DNA of 64,000 nt from Tamarix chinensis (GCA_030549775.1 CM060172.1:128763122-128827121); one strand, 5' to 3'. Positions 23,735-38,026 are shown, counted from the first letter of the stretch. Made by a program: numbers and translations. Notes: generated from the sequence alone by a model not told the origin.

Positions 23735-24125
23735 TATCGATCCATGCGAGTACGGGAACCCCACTATTATAGCCGGTGGATCGATCAATTATAGGGCAAG
23801 ATGCACCTGACCATTATTATATGCCGGTGGATCGGTCTCCAGGGCAAAACGCTCCTGGCCACTATTATGTCGGTGGATCGGTCTGGCCCCGACTCTCATG
23901 GTGTTCCACTATAAGTACTTAGTATATTTTACGTGTGTTATCAAAATTAGAGTTTGGTTTATTGAGCTTGGGATCCCCCACTATTATAGCCGGTGGATCA
24001 GTCACTTATAGAGCAGAACACACCTAACCACTACTATATGCCGGTGGATCGGTCTCCAGGGCACCCCGGCACCTGGCCACTATTATGCTGGTGGATCGGT
24101 CTAGGCCCGGCTCAATAATCTTCCA
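23735..24125 (-). repeat. Cassette repeats in family B solo LTR
   Basis: Six copies of CCACTATTATRNGCCGGTGGATCGGTC-type cores, each preceded or followed by GGGCA-GCNCCTGGCC tails, in two groups of three separated by about 90 bp. Confidence 0.8.
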
Positions 24126-25309
24126 CTTTACATGATTAGTGTTTTACCGTATCTTATTCGACAGATTTCACCCTAGACATACATGGCTAACTCCAGCTAC
24201 ACTTATCACCCTAAGAGGGTTCGTCCCATATCTTGAGATTTCTACACCTCCTAACTCGCCCTGACATCCTTTCTGTATCCACTTACTCACACCGAGAGCC
24301 CAACTCCTATTTATGTAGGTCAAATCCCACTACCTTATACCCCAAAGTCCACTCACCGCCTTACCCTAAGGTTTTCTCTAGAAACCCTAATTTAGGCCTA
24401 TGTGGCCCATCCTTCTCTACAGTACACAACCCAAACTATTTTAACACCCCCACACGCTACGACCCTTAGATTCAACTCTCCCTTCATACCTCACTTATCC
24501 TCATTTATTTTTATTATTTTCTTTTTCTTTTTCCATCTTCTCAAATTAGGGTTTCTTCCCAAACTCTAGCTCAGTCTCCTATGTACCCTTATACTATCCC
24601 ACGTACTATTTTTTACCGGAAGCCCAGTCACCCAAATAACACTTCTATTACCTTTCTCATGCCCCAAGGCAACTTTCCATACGTAAAGTTTTCCCCCATG
24701 TGGACTCTAACCATCCCATGCAAAACCCTCGATATTTTTCATGCAAAACCCTAAAATTCCCGTGCAAACCCTAGTTCCTCCCATGCAACCCCTAGATTCT
24801 CCCACTCTTTCATTTCATTTAAGTGCCTCCTTTATTCACCACTCATGGATCATGGATTATTTAGGTCATTCTTACCTATGTTAGCCAACTTACTTCCCCT
24901 TGGTTATCTTACTTTCCCATTTTTCTTTATCATGTCTCCATCCCACATTACCACATTAAATATCCTAGCATGCGTGTCCTAAAGGGTCACATCACATCAC
25001 ATCACATCATAACTTATAGCATATCCATATTAACACATACCATAAGAAGCATATGAATATACCTTCGTTCCCAGCTGCACTACATATAAAATAGTTAAGA
25101 AAATAGCGCAAGGTACGCAACATATAATTACATGGGACATCCAAGGCATGTAAGACACATAGCACACATGAGGCCTTAGCTACACCCTTACCTAAAATGA
25201 CGTCGGGCTTGGAGCACTCTCCTACGCCTCCTTAGGGTTTTGGCTTGATACACCTATAAGAGGAAAATACTATGGGTTAATCTCACTCTTACCAAAATTC
25301 CCAACATTT

Positions 25310-25785
25310 CCTATCCGACCCCTATTATGGCCTATTATTAGGGCTAATAATTATAATAGTAGTTTTATAATTAAAAGTAGGGTTATTATTCCCAAAATAA
25401 TTAATCATGCCACTACTTACCAAAGTAAGTCTTAGTGATATTCATAGTATTAAAAGTAATAGTTTCAATATTACTAATAATATTATTATTGTTAGTTTTA
25501 GTAATAATACTAATATCGGCCTAGACTCTAGTAATTATAATAATAGTGATGTAAATAATATAAAAGTAATGACCATAATGATACTTATATTAATAATGCT
25601 AGTAGTAGAAATAATAGTAATAATGATACTAATAATAATAATAGTAATAGTAATAATAGTTTCAATATTGAGGATAATGCTAATAAGGTTCTAGAAATTA
25701 GAATAGTAGTAACCTTGGTGATAATATGGTCAAGTATAAAAAAAAATAAAAAAAATAATAATAATAATAGTGCTAGAAATGATAA

Positions 25786-25820
<35 letters not shown>

Positions 25821-26058
25821 ATAGAAATAATAATGTTAAGCATAATAAGGACTATAATTGAAAAGGGTAATAGTACTATAAGGGTCCCAACATTTATACT
25901 AATAATAACGGTGATAATGGCCAAATTTAGAATTAATAGTATTAGTAAGAAAATAATGATAATAATGATAATAGGGATAATAATAATAATACTAAAGTTG
26001 TAGCCTTTTAAATAATAATACCATTAGTTAGAAACATTTCTAAAATAAGAGTTATAAC

Positions 26059-26127
<69 letters not shown>

Positions 26128-26130
26128 AAT
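25310..26130. repeat. AAT/TAG/GAT microsatellite-rich block in family B LTR
   Basis: Long imperfect (TAA)n, (TAG)n at 25787-25817, (AAT)n at about 26060-26084 and (GAT)n at 26085-26125. A similar (AAT)n block begins in the outer family-B LTR at about 63890-64000. Confidence 0.8.
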
Positions 26131-26668
26131 AATAATAATATTAAGAGTAATACTATTAATATTAAAAATCATTAACACTTATATAAAAAGGTTTAAGGGT
26201 TAGGAAATGTAGGATACCACCTAGGCTTGGTGGTGGAGCCGGCAGCGGCAGCGGCGACGGTGAAGGAGGAAGAGAGGTGGAGAGATGGAGGTAAAGGCTA
26301 GGGGAGAGGGAAGTAGGGGGAGATGGAGGTGTGGGGAGGTAGAGTAAGGTCCCTTGGTTGTTTTAGGGGATATAGAAGGTGTTATTAGCGGCGGAATCGG
26401 TGGTAAATGGTGGCACGAAGAGCAGGGGAAGGTTGAAATGGGTTATTCGAGAGGGGGACTTTGCACGGCTGGGGTGGCTCGTGCAGGGCAAGGCAAGGGA
26501 GGAGGGAGGCTCAGTTCTATAGAGGGCGGTGTAGGGAAGGCTTTGGTGGGTGGCGTGGGTGGTGGTGATGGCCAATAGTAGAGAAACGGTGGTCTGTTTG
26601 GGCAGTGGCGCGCGGTCGATTTTCTAGGCTGCCAAAAATCAAAACCCAATTATGGCTGCCTATGGGGG

Positions 26669-26676
26669 TATATATA
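26669..26676 (-). promoter_or_regulatory. TATA box of family B LTR promoter
   Basis: On the minus strand CCAATCAACCTATATATACCC aligns with CCAATTGCCTATAAATACTCC of the family-B LTR at 60760-60780, followed in both by a GCAGCC block. TATA and CCAAT positions are kept in both copies, which supports a real U3 promoter. Confidence 0.65.
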
Positions 26677-27036
26677 GGTTGATTGGAAAGGAAAATGACA
26701 AAGGGGAGCGGGAAAATAGGGGACAAAGGGTATGGGAGCACCGGCTGGTGAGGGTAGGCTAGCACAGGTATACCTTCGTAGGCCATTTTCGACGGAGAAG
26801 AGGGGATGGCACACGTAGGAGAGGGAATGGCCGGCTAAATTGAAATGATAGGGAAGACGATAGGGAAGAGAGGGGAAGAATGGATGGTCAACCTACGTGA
26901 TCGGCGGTAGAAATTTTGGCACCGATCAGGGAAGTTGCAGGCGGTGCGAGGAAGAAGGAGGAGGAGGAGGGGGGCTGGACCGACGGTCTAAGAGAAAAGA
27001 AGAAAGAAAGGAAAAAAAAAGAAGTCAAACCGGCAG

Positions 27037-27074
<38 letters not shown>

Positions 27075-29284
27075 ACACGGGCCTGGGCCACGTAGGAGGA
27101 AGGGAAAAACTAGGCCAAAGGAGGGCTAGCCCAGGTCGAGGGAAAAGAAGAAAAAGAAAGGAAGAAGGAAGAGAAAAAGGAAAGAAAAGGAAGAAGAGAG
27201 GGAAAAAAAAGGAAAAAGGGAAAGGAAAAAGGTGGGTTGGGGTTAATTAACATATTTTGGGTATTTTGGGATATTGAAAAATATTAATATTTAAATAATA
27301 ATTAAATTATCTTTTTAGGTTAATTTAGGGTTTTTGAAAGATTTTTCCTAAATTTCATTTTAATTAGAAAAATACTCAAATTTTTCCTAATTAAATTATT
27401 TATTAATTTCTCCTAGATTTGCCTTAATTAATTCCCTCTTATTTTAATAAAAATATTTATTTAATTAATTTCTCTAATAAATCTTTATTTTGCCATACTA
27501 TCCTAAATTAGGGTTTTGGGGTATTTTATGCTCCTCAACACCATGCTTGCACCCCGAGCACCACACCCTACAACTGCCACCACCTTCCACCACTACAACT
27601 CTCCCTCTCTCTCCCCCCATCCCTTTCTTCGGACCAAACCGACCATGCACCCCCAGCCCGCATGCCTGACTTCTTTCCTCTTCTTCCCTTCCCTCTCCCT
27701 ACCACCCGACCACCTCCCTGCCACTTGATCGAGCTGCCTATCCCTTTCTCCCTCTATTTTTCTTCCCCTCAATGGCTCCTTCCTGCCCCATTCCCAAGCT
27801 CCCTTACCTTTCCCCTGACCTCCTCCTCTCTATTTTCTTCTCCTTTTAGCCCAACCTCCTATTTTTACATTGCCTCCCCATTCCGCCGCTTCCTCCACCG
27901 TAACGATCGCCTGTACCACCTTCTGCCACCCGCTACCTCATCTCTACACCTCCACAACACCCTCAGAGCCACCCTGCAGCCCCCTTCTTCCTCCCTTCTT
28001 CTTTTTCTCTTCTTTTTCTTCCTTCTCGGAAACCACCCTACACCTCCTATTTCCACCGCTGCCCCACCGTCTCTACTGCCACTTGAACTACGAAACCACT
28101 CCCTGCAATCTTCCCTACCACCCCCACACCTCATTTAGCTGAAACCAACACTTGCAACCCCACATTTTCCTCCTCCCTTTTCCTTCCTTCTCATCCCCCT
28201 CCACCTCGGAAGCCACCTTCGCAGCCTCACTACCGCCCCCCCCCCTTTGGCCTCCAACAACCTATCTCCGACCACTACCTACACCCCCTCTCCACCCCTA
28301 CACCCTTCCCTTGCCCTAAATCCTCCCCTACCTACCCTCTTTCCTAGCCCCAAAACCCTAACCCGAAATTGACTCCCTCTTCTTCTCCTTATGCTACCTT
28401 CGAGCCTTTTCTCAATTGTTTTGCATGCCACTCATGCTGCATGAGCAGGATGAGTTGCTTCATTCCTTGGTTTAATTTAGTAATAAATTTTAAGGTATAA
28501 TAATATTTAAGTTAAGTATTTCATTAGTTAATTTTTATAAAGTCTTATGCTTTGGTTTTCTCATTTCTAATATGATAAGTATTGATATTATTTTTAGGTA
28601 TTGATTTTGCTAATCAAAGCTTGAATCTTTAACCGGGATACCGGTAAGGTAAAATTTTTACAGAAATTAAGGTAATTATTAAACCCCACTTAAACACATG
28701 GATAAAAATATGTTAGCACATTAGGTCTTTAATATATTGTTATGTATGATATATGTTCTTTAATATAATGTATCTATTTGCCTGTATTGATTGATAAAAA
28801 GGAAAGCATGCTAGTTTATGTGCCATATGTGGAAATAATGCTCAAGGAAGGAGTTTAATTATTAATGGAAATGTTAAATACTTATCCATGATGTATTATG
28901 TTTTTATGACCATTAATGCATGAATAATATCATTATGCACCCTAAGGGCATTTTAGTAATATGTATTGTGCAAGAATGTGGCTTAATATGTGTGGGTGCT
29001 AATGAGTGTTATGTTAAAATATAATAGTTGGTAGAGTTGGCTGATAAGAATGGAGTAGTAATATTACTATTTCATGTAGTGATGATAATTTAATAAAAGT
29101 GGTATAATAAACGGGCAAAATGGTAATTTTGGAAGTAAAGGATAAAATGGTAAAATGGTCATCTTGGAAGTTAAGGGTATTATGGTAATTTTGGAAGTGA
29201 AGGGTAAATTGGTAATTTTGTAAGTAAAATGATAAAATGGTAATTTTGTAAGTAAAAGGGTATTATGGTAATTTTGAAAGTAAG

Positions 29285-30096
29285 TTGGCCTTTTTCTTTG
29301 TAAACTCTTCAAAACACCTCATTTTATCTTCTTTTCTTCATGATTGATCCTAAATAAGAATTTTTAGGTGAAGAGATGTTAAATTAGCTTTTTGAAAGGA
29401 AAAGTAATACAAATTATCAGGACTAATAGGGTAAAAATAGAACATAAAATGCACTTATCAGCTTTAGGTAGAATATGGATTAAGTTATGTTAATAATGAG
29501 TTTAAAGGTGCTTGGGTGCAATAGGGATATTTTGGTCATTTTGGGTTAAAGCTAGCAATTTAAAGTTGTATAGGTGTTATTAGGTTTAAAATATAATAAG
29601 TGTGGCATGTGAAGTATTAGGGTCAATTATGAGTAGAGTAAGTGTGATTTTATGAGAAAATGGCTTAAATTGGGTTGATTAACCAAAAATGATTAGATAT
29701 GTACTTTATGTGTAAAATAGTAGAGTTTAATCCTTATTTTTGGATATGATATTTATTATGAGATATTAAAGTATTATGTTACATTTGATTAGTTGGTGAG
29801 CCTTATGGATAGAACTATACATTTATTGTGAACTAGGAATTTTTAGGATATTATGATCTTTTCACTTATGTAATATTTCTTATTATACTTATTATCTTTC
29901 CTTATGCCTTAGCATTACTTCATGTGATTATACAATGCTTGAATTAGTTAACCATCATATAATAATTATTATTATTAACATTAATGCTAATGACAATTAT
30001 TATTATTATTAAGAATAGTGGTAATAATTATTCTAATTAATATCATCATCATTATTATTATTATTAAATTTTTATAAATAATTATTCTAATTAATA

Positions 30097-30133
<37 letters not shown>

Positions 30134-30428
30134 ATTTTTATAAAGAAATTATCATATTAATTACAATATTCATACATATATTATTATAATATTTTCTAGA
30201 ATAATTTATTATAAATATATAATTTTATCTTTTAATTATAATACATAATAATATTTTTATCATTATTATTAATAAGAGTATTTGCTAGAAATATTATTAT
30301 ATATAATTATTTATTTTTCTTAGCATTAATATTATAATTAATAATAATAATATTTTTACAATGAATATTAACATTATTATTTTAAATATTATTATTATTA
30401 TTTGAAATATTTCTATTATAAGAATTAC

Positions 30429-30461
<33 letters not shown>

Positions 30462-31727
30462 TGATATGATTATTTTCTTAACTAGACAGTCAAGCCCTTA
30501 AAAACTGCCCCAAAGGACAAGACTAACCTCAAAATGACCCTTAATGGATTTTTAACATGCCCTAACTAATCTTGCTTAAACTTAAGCCGACCTCAAGCAG
30601 CCATCCCACCAAAGTTCGCTCTTAAGATGGCAAACCTTGCAATACTAGGGATAGCTTTCATACTTCCTACCGCACCATATTTTCCCCTTTCCTTTACTTT
30701 AGTTTTTCCTTTATCTATAAAAGCTCTTGTATTTTTTTTTGGGATATCAGAAATCATTAAATATCTTTCCTATTTTTGACTAAAGCTATATCCTCCTTAT
30801 TTTTGTGTATAATTAATAATGATTATTATTATATTTCTAATCGTTATTATATATAATTATTAAAAATTAAAAATTAACAATAACAACAAAAAAATTACTA
30901 ATATCTGATGTGATTTGATTTATTTACTACTCATTTGGTCTTATGTAATATGAAAATAAGGTGATAAAATTAGGGCCTAAGGTTATTATCATTATGTTAA
31001 TGATATCACACATCGAATGGACACTCTTTATTTTCTTATCTCGTAGTAGTATGATAGAAAGTGAAGTTACAACATAATAGATTTTGTTTCCCAATTGTGT
31101 AAAATATTACAACCACCTTTACGAAGGTTTCCTTTGGTACATTAATTGTAAGTTCATGAGGAAGTTTTACCTTTTTAGAAACTTACTATACGTGAGATAA
31201 TAACTTGACAATGTGTTTGATTTGTAGTGATGAAGTTGGAGAGAAAATGAATTTATTTTTATTTTTAATAATTATATGTGAGATAAAAATAAATAAAGTA
31301 AAAGAAGTTCTACTTCCTATGATATTACTCAATAAGTTGGTTCTACTTTAACTAATCAAGTAGGAGGGTCAAAGGAGAGTTATACTTCCTTTTGACTAAT
31401 TTACTTACTTCATACCAAACAAACCTACATTTTGTACTTACTGGGAAGTATAATTTTCTCAAGTAACCTGCCTTATACCAAAAAATACCCAAGATTTATT
31501 TCAATCCCATATCATGAAGTCTCCCATAAACTTGATCCAAGAAATCAAGGATTGAAATATAAAAGAGCTCAAGAGTGAATTTGATGAATGATATAAAAAA
31601 ATCGGCATACACTAAATGAATCACTCAATTTGAAGGAAAACTTTAAATGATGACTTTAGATGATAAAATCAAGAAAAAGTCATTAGATGATGTAATTTAG
31701 GATCAACAAGATCAAAATTTGAAATAT
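29285..31727. other. AT-rich region without recognised gene
   Basis: Long (ATT)n / (TAA)n microsatellites at about 29960-30460. A CTATAAAAGC TATA-like site at about 30714-30724 sits after a pyrimidine-rich stretch and could belong to a decayed LTR. No protein homology seen. Confidence 0.4.
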
Positions 31728-32002
31728 TGTTGGGGCTGGATCAATCACACTTTAAGAATGAAGGATTGATCGAGCTATCAACATGGAATGGTAATAGATT
31801 GAGAGAATATAGAGACAAGGTGTAGGGGAAAATTTGTATTCATCATATCATTCATGAGTTCATGCTCCTATTACATATACTAGGCAGGTAACTAACAAAA
31901 AATAACAAAATGATAGAAGATAATATAATGGAATAAAACAATGTTGACATGGCTAACAATATTGCTAAAAATATTCTTAACAAATTTTAACTCATTTGGA
32001 CA
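31728..32002 (-). repeat. Probable 3' LTR of the minus-strand Ty3/gypsy remnant
   Basis: On the minus strand it would start TGTCCAAATGAG (32002) and end CCAGCCCCAACA (31728), about 275 bp, directly after the integrase remains. A purine-rich GTAGTAGAGGGAAGAG lies just before it. The matching 5' LTR was not found to the right, and no TSD could be tested. Confidence 0.45.
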
Positions 32003-32199
32003 CCCTATATGAGGACTCTTCCCTCTACTACATTTATCCTCGAAGGTTGAATTCAAAGGTTAAACTATAGGCAACATTTGATAAAATCATAGAGGCATTC
32101 CCAAATTAGTTCTGAAGTTGGAAGATTATGACATTTAACCAAAACCTAAGTAGGTGCATCCTTGCCCCTTCAAACCATATTCCTATCTAGGATAGCTTC

Positions 32200-34910
32200 T
32201 AGGGAGCAATCTAACATCGGGTTTCCTACTATGACAGGAATTGTGGAGAAATTCATAGGGTTGTGACAGTTTTTAAGTTGAGAAACATGAAAGACATCAT
32301 GAACTTGAGACCTTGGAGGTAGTCAAAGTTTATATGCCACAACTCCAATCTTATCCACCACTCGATAAGGGTTATAGTATCTAGGGTTAAGCTTGTAATT
32401 GAGATGACATACCATTGTACCCTACATGCAAGGATGTAGTTTTAAGAAAATAGGGTCACCAATCTAAAATGGTATTTCACTTCGATGCTTGTTAGCTAGT
32501 TAAACCATTATGTTCTAAGCCCTCTGTAGATGAGACTTGAAGGTTGTCAACACAACCTCCCTTTACTGTGAGCTCCTATCAACTGTTCCATTGAGTGATT
32601 CCCTACGCAGATGCATTAGTAGAGTTTATCCATATAGGATTTTGTAAGGAGTAGATTGAATGGAAGAATGGTAGGCAGTGTTGTACCACCATTTACACAT
32701 GGGTAGCCGTTTTCTCTAATTCGCTAGGAAGACATGACACATGCACTAGACATATGTTTCCAAATAACGATTGACAACCTCACTTTGTCTATCTGTTTGT
32801 AGATGATATCTCAGTGATCTTAATAAATCAACACCTTTAAACTTAAACAATTAGGTCCATATATCACTAAGGAACATTGGATCCCTGTCTAAAACTATAG
32901 AGTCTAGCAGGCTATGGACCTGAAAAATATGTCTAAGGTATGCTAGAGCTGTAGTTAAGGCTATATAAAAGTGTTTAAGAGGTAAAAAATGATTTGATTT
33001 GCTTAATTGGTCAAAAACCACAAAAATAACCTCTTTATGGAAAGAATGATGTAATCCCTCAATGAAATCCCTAGAGACAAATGGCCATACCCTCTCTGGT
33101 ATTGACGAGGGTTATAAGAGCCATCTAGTTGCTAAAATATCATATTTGCAAGTCTAAAAGACATTACAGCTCCTCACGTATCTACGAACATATTTGGTTA
33201 GTCTCTTCTAATAACATATTGCTTTAACCCTCTGAAAAATTGTATCTCTTCCCAAATGACCCCCACTAGAGGATCATGCAGTCACTGAAGGATGAGAGCC
33301 TTAAGGGAAGGAGAATCACCAACCACTAATCTCCTTTTTTGTCTAACTTGATCTTGCTCCCATGTGTACTTGGGGTGGGACATTAGATTCTATTCTAGAG
33401 CTTGTATTATAGTTTGCAATCTAACATTAGTGGTCCATAATTCATTTAGTACTTTCCATAAATCTGATGCATCTTTTTCCAACACTAGAACTAACAATTC
33501 TGAAATGTTTACTCTGGAAAGTGCATCCACAACCATATGTTCTTGACCTTTCTTGTCCTGTATTTCAAAATCAAACTCCAAAAGCTTCTCTAGAATATCT
33601 TGCTGAGCAGGCATGGTGATTCTCTGCTCTAGTAGGTATTTAATGTTTTTTTGATCATTTTTATGATAAAATGCCTATTCATCAAGTATACCCCCACTAC
33701 TCAATGGCATATATCACTACTAGTAGCTCCTTCTCATAAAAAGACTTGAACTAAATCATAAGGCTTAGATATTTGCCAATATAAGTAATGGGGTGGTGAT
33801 CTTGCATAAGAACTTTACCAATGCCACCAAGTGATGCATCTACCTTAACAACAAAAATTTTATTAAAATAAGGTAATGCAAGCATAAGTGTTGTATGGAG
33901 AACCTATTTCAATTTCTAAAATCTAATTGAGTGCCAAACTCCCACACAAACTGATTTTTCTTTAGTAAATCAGTTAATGGTCTTGTAATAGTACCAAAAT
34001 CTTTCACAAATCTCCTACAATAGTTAGGTAACCCTAGAAATCCTCTTAGTTGTTTGAGGGTTTGGTGTTCAGGCTATTGGTGCACAAGTGCCACCTTGTT
34101 AAGATCAGTTGCCACCCTTTTAGCAGAAATGATGTGCCCTAAACACTCCCCTTGTAATGGAAAAAAAAAGTTACTCCTCTTAAGGAGGATATCATTAATC
34201 TATAACAATTAGAAGACTAACCCTAGGTGCTGAAGGTGTGATTCCAAATTAGAGCTGTAAACTAAGATGTCATCAAAGAAAACCAGCACAAACCGCCTTA
34301 GGTAACACTTAAACACATGGTCCATAAGTGTTTAGAATCAAGCAGGGACATTTTTGGGGCCAAAGGGAATTAATAGAAACCATAATGACCTTCATGAGAT
34401 TTAAAGGTGGTCTAATATAAGTCTTCCCAACACATCTCATTTGGTAGTAACCAGATCAAAGCTAATTTGGAAAAGAGAGTAGAACCCTCCCCCCAATTCA
34501 TCTAATAAATCATCTAGTAGGGGTATAGGGAACTTGTCCTTAATAGTTTTGCTATTTAATTTTTTGTAATCAACTCATAACCACCAAGATTCATCCTTCT
34601 TTCCCAATAAACAACTAGGGAAGCATATGGGATGTTATTGTGTTGTGTGATACATTTCTCCTTCATTTCCCTTACCAATCTTTCTACAATATCCTTCTGT
34701 AAAGTTTGATATTATTAGGGCCTCTTGATGACAGGAACAACATTGGTAATCAAGGGAATTCTATGATTGAACATACCTTTGTTAGGTGGCAGATTAGTAG
34801 GTTCTTCAAATAAATATGAGTATTCAACAAGCAATCCATTAAGGGGGTCATGTGTTTGACTGGCACATACTATAGAAAGTAAAGAAGGAGACACCTCCAT
34901 ATCCAAACCA
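32200..34910 (-). pseudogene. pol: Ty3/gypsy pol remnant: RT, RNase H, integrase
   Basis: Read on the minus strand, conserved blocks appear in the right order but in shifting frames with stops. The pre-RT HRIPLITNVVPVIKRP motif lies at 34780-34715. An RT catalytic block ([22 protein letters not shown]) lies at about 34295-34230. LRGFLGLPNYCRRFVKDFG lies near 34055-34000. An RNase H end with DALSR lies near 33530. Integrase core blocks are FVVFDQLSKSNHFLPLKH near 33020-32970 and the LQTDRQSEVVNRYLETY block near 32800-32740. This is a decayed autonomous element, not the partner of the intact Gag at 12295, from which its own Gag differs. Confidence 0.85.
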
Positions 34911-35135
34911 TAGGATCTACAGACGTGAATTAGTGTTAGTTGTCCCCCTTAGTTTAGTACTTTTAACAGACCTTTGCCTTCAATTATCTTCCATTTAGAG
35001 GTGATAGACCCCCTTATAACTTTCCTATTGCCATTTAACTTGAAATCCATTTAAAGCTTTTGGAAATCCCTTCTCCTAGGCCATCTTTAACTTCAACTGC
35101 ATATAATTGTGCCCTCTTATCTTTGAATTGGTGTC

Positions 35136-35985
35136 CTAAGGAGAATAGATCATCACAGAAGAAGCAAAACCCCTTAGCTTTTTTCTCAACCAATTTAGCT
35201 TGAGTGTACCTCTTATAAGGTCAATCAAGTAAGTAGGAGTATTATTTCTGGCAGGTGTAGGTACAGATCTTTTGGGTAATTCTAGGAGTGGAAGTAGGTT
35301 ATGTGGAGGAGGTGTAAGGGGGATTAGATGGTTAGGAAGGGTATTGGAATTGTTTGGATTGAAGAGACCTCCCATGCTTATGTTGTTATGTTGATTCAGC
35401 TAGTTTGGCCAATCAAGCAGCTTACTGAATGGTCTTGGGATAAAACATTCTGACTTGCATTTGAATTTCCATATCTAATCCCATAAGGAAACAATTGATC
35501 TTATACTCATTCATTAATTCAATTCTAGTAACTATACTTTCAAATTTATCTACATAATCATAAACACCGTTAGTTTGCCGTAGTGATATCAACTTAGACA
35601 TTAAGTCCTCATACATAGGTTCAAATCTCTCTGCGACTGCCATAGCATATTGTACCCATGTAATAGGGGCCCTATCAACTCTATTTCTCATTATGGCATG
35701 GTGCCATTGAAAAGCCTTGTCCTCCATGTGAATAGCCATCAATTTCACCTTAGCCTTCTCGATTGTGTTATCTAAGGAAAAGAAGTGATCACATTGGTAA
35801 AGCAGCTCCTTGACATTCTCATCATTAAACTTGGTAAAATCAACGCCAATTAATCGAGCCATAAAGGAAGAGTTAGGATTGGGATTACCTCCACGATGTA
35901 CACTATTTTTTATAAAAAGTATAAGTATAGCTTTAAGAATATTTTTATTACTTTTTTTTAATACTAAAGAAGGAGCAGTAAACAT
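35136..35985 (-). pseudogene. gag: Ty3/gypsy gag remnant (minus strand)
   Basis: A frame open over 187 codons (35985-35422) contains typical plant gypsy Gag text: VDFTKFND, WHHAIMRNR, ITWVQYAMAVAERFEP, GVYDYVDKFESIVTRIELM and a GLDMEIQMQVRMFYPKTI end. A second frame downstream (about 35375-35136), with CFFCDD-LGHQ-type zinc knuckle remains readable near 35165-35105, continues the protein after a break. It lies immediately upstream of the pol remnant on the same strand. The LTR and leader upstream (beyond about 36000) are not recognisable. Confidence 0.8.
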
Positions 35986-35999
35986 CTTAACACATTTAA

Positions 36000-37690
36000 T
36001 TAGTTAATAATAGTTGTATAAGCTATTAAGATTCTAATAGGAAATGCCTAGTTCAATTCTCATATTAGAATTTAAACTGGTCCAACTATCGGCATATTGA
36101 TTTCAGGCCTGAAGTTCTTTTTTTTTCTTTTGTTAATATTTTATTTAACAATGTGAATATCTAATTAATAATCATTTCATCTCAAAAGACAATACGCTTG
36201 CCTTATGCACCGCTGCCAATTCTACTATAGGCGAACACGCCGAAGGTAAATTGTACTATATGTCTCAGGAGTGAAGTGTTTGTAACTGCAGGTATCCATA
36301 AAGAATTAACTTCTCAACCAATAACTTTTAATTACAAGCAGAAATCAAATTCTCATACTATAGTTATCCGAATTACTATAATCATTTTATTTTAATAAAC
36401 TTACATGTCCTTTTATATTTAAGATATACATCAGAAATATTGTAATTCGAATATGAGACCTCATAAAAAAAAGTCTAATTTTTTTTTTCAATAAACTAAG
36501 AAATGGACTTATTATTAGCTAGCTGAATTGGGCCATCTTTTGACATGTAGCCTTAAAACGGTAAAACACACCGAGACGGGTGGAACCCTTTTTTTTATTT
36601 ATTTAAATGCTTAAGGTAAATTAAAGTAACGGCCGGTGTCTGGCTGGCACTGGCAGGCATCACTTCCCTTAGACGAATAATAGAAACAAATGCCGCCACT
36701 GCTTCTTCCATTTGGCAGTGGTGAAGGGTCCATGGGTCGAACACGACCCATGAAGTAATTTCCCAATTAAATGAAATGGCAACACGTCAACTTTGCTTGC
36801 GGTCCTCATCATCATCATCGTTCTGACTCCAGTAATAATAATAATAATAAAATATAACAATTAAATTTGTTTTGAAGCATGATTATTCTGTTTGAATAAC
36901 TCGGATGAATTGATAGGACCTAATCAACAAGAAGATGCTAGTAAGTAATTTGCTAACTAACTCCACCAGAAAAACCTAGCACGCACAATCATCATTCTAA
37001 ACGTCCGCGCCACGACCTTTATCACAATCAAAATAAATACCAAAAGTATTGCTTCTTTCCGATCCCAGAGTAACTTTTTTAAATAATAAATAAATAAATT
37101 GAGAGTAAAAGATAAGCTGAGACTAACAACGTCAACTAACGAGACACTACTAAACTAAAAAAATACCACAACAAAATTACAAAATTTATTTATGAGACAC
37201 GATATCTCAATAAAATGAGACCAAATATGAAGTCGCCCCCTTCTCAACAGTTGCATGCATGGAATGTATTGTTGGTTGTTGTATTGTAGCTCAGGGACAG
37301 TACATATATATATAATATTAATATATATATATATATAGACGAGAAGATTGGCGGGGTCAGAAAGCATAATTTGGCTGGTGTTTACCGTATCCACGTCTCG
37401 CCCTCCCTCATCGTATTTAAAAGGACCAAGAAACAACACGTTAAGTGTTGTCCTCTCCTCTTGTATGACTAAAGAGGCGCACACCCCAAACAAAGCCCCT
37501 GTTTAAAGATCCAGCTCCACACCAAGCGAGGAAGCCACTGTATCCGTATCTACCAGTACCACTGTTGTAATTTGTAAACCGCCCACCCACCCCACCTACA
37601 CAGACACAGATACAAGCACAGAAGGAAAGAGGGAGAGAGAGAGGGGCAAGCAAGAATCTAGGCGTTTATATAAGAAGAGCAAACGCGCAT
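36000..37690. other. Non-coding spacer downstream of the AT-hook gene
   Basis: AT-rich, with a TA run at 37300-37338. Small frames occur on both strands, but none shows a recognisable domain. It may include the distal 3' UTR of the AT-hook gene (possible AATAAA on the minus strand near 37187). Otherwise I see nothing supported. Confidence 0.35.
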
Positions 37691-38026
37691 TATCAAAAGT
37701 TACAAAGTAAAATGAAAATTGAACAAAATCACAAGAAAAAACGACCGAACACATGTAAATTGCTTGACAGCTATAAAAATTGAAGTGGACAAGGAATTAA
37801 TGGGTCAAAAACAATGTGCCAAAAAAAAACATCAAAAGGAGGCCCAAGTAAAAAAAAAAAAAAAAAAAAACAGCTTCAATGTACCTCCTTCACTAGCTGA
37901 TCCTTGATAAGATAATCTCCTCCTCCTCCTAATCAGCTCACTGACTCACCTAGCGCCCTGTCTGCTACTTACACCGAAAAGGGGGGAAAAAACATTCTTG
38001 AACTCCTCCCAAATCATCACAGACTC

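Larger units (their letters stand above)
23035..27528 (-). mobile_element. Solo LTR, family B, minus orientation (4,494 bp)
   Basis: Starts TGTAATACCCCAAAAATTT and ends GGGGTATTTTA, flanked on both sides by TGCTC (23030-23034 and 27529-27533). No internal region is present, so it is a solo LTR left by LTR-LTR recombination. The family-A LTR continues across it. Contents: 46-nt hairpin (23134-23179), cassettes (23735-24125), telobox-like repeats (24715-24800), a donor-like motif (25186-25196), AAT/GAT microsatellites (25310-26130), TATA box (26669-26676) and a purine-rich tract (26880-27240) with an A-run at about 27039-27070. Confidence 0.88.
23014..29284 (+). mobile_element. Family A LTR fragment, split by a family B solo LTR
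   Basis: 23014-23034 (ACCACTTGCCCTGG...) and 27534-29284 align with the family-A LTR from about 14174 onward (ACCACCTGCCCC...). The fragment lacks the LTR start and stops in the GGTAATT minisatellite at about 29284, where the sequence becomes unrelated. Its join to the upstream 3' LTR is not a normal LTR boundary, so it probably arose by deletion or illegitimate recombination between two family-A copies. Confidence 0.75.

Noticed and set aside
27039..27070. Long A-run considered as the poly(A) tail of a LINE, SINE or retrocopy
   Set aside because: It lies inside the purine-rich tract of the inverted family-B LTR and has no upstream retroposon body or flanking duplication.
37155..37493. 112-codon minus-strand frame in the gene-like island
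   Set aside because: Includes a TA-microsatellite (YIYIYIN stretch), has no domain, and lacks supporting splice or promoter features.
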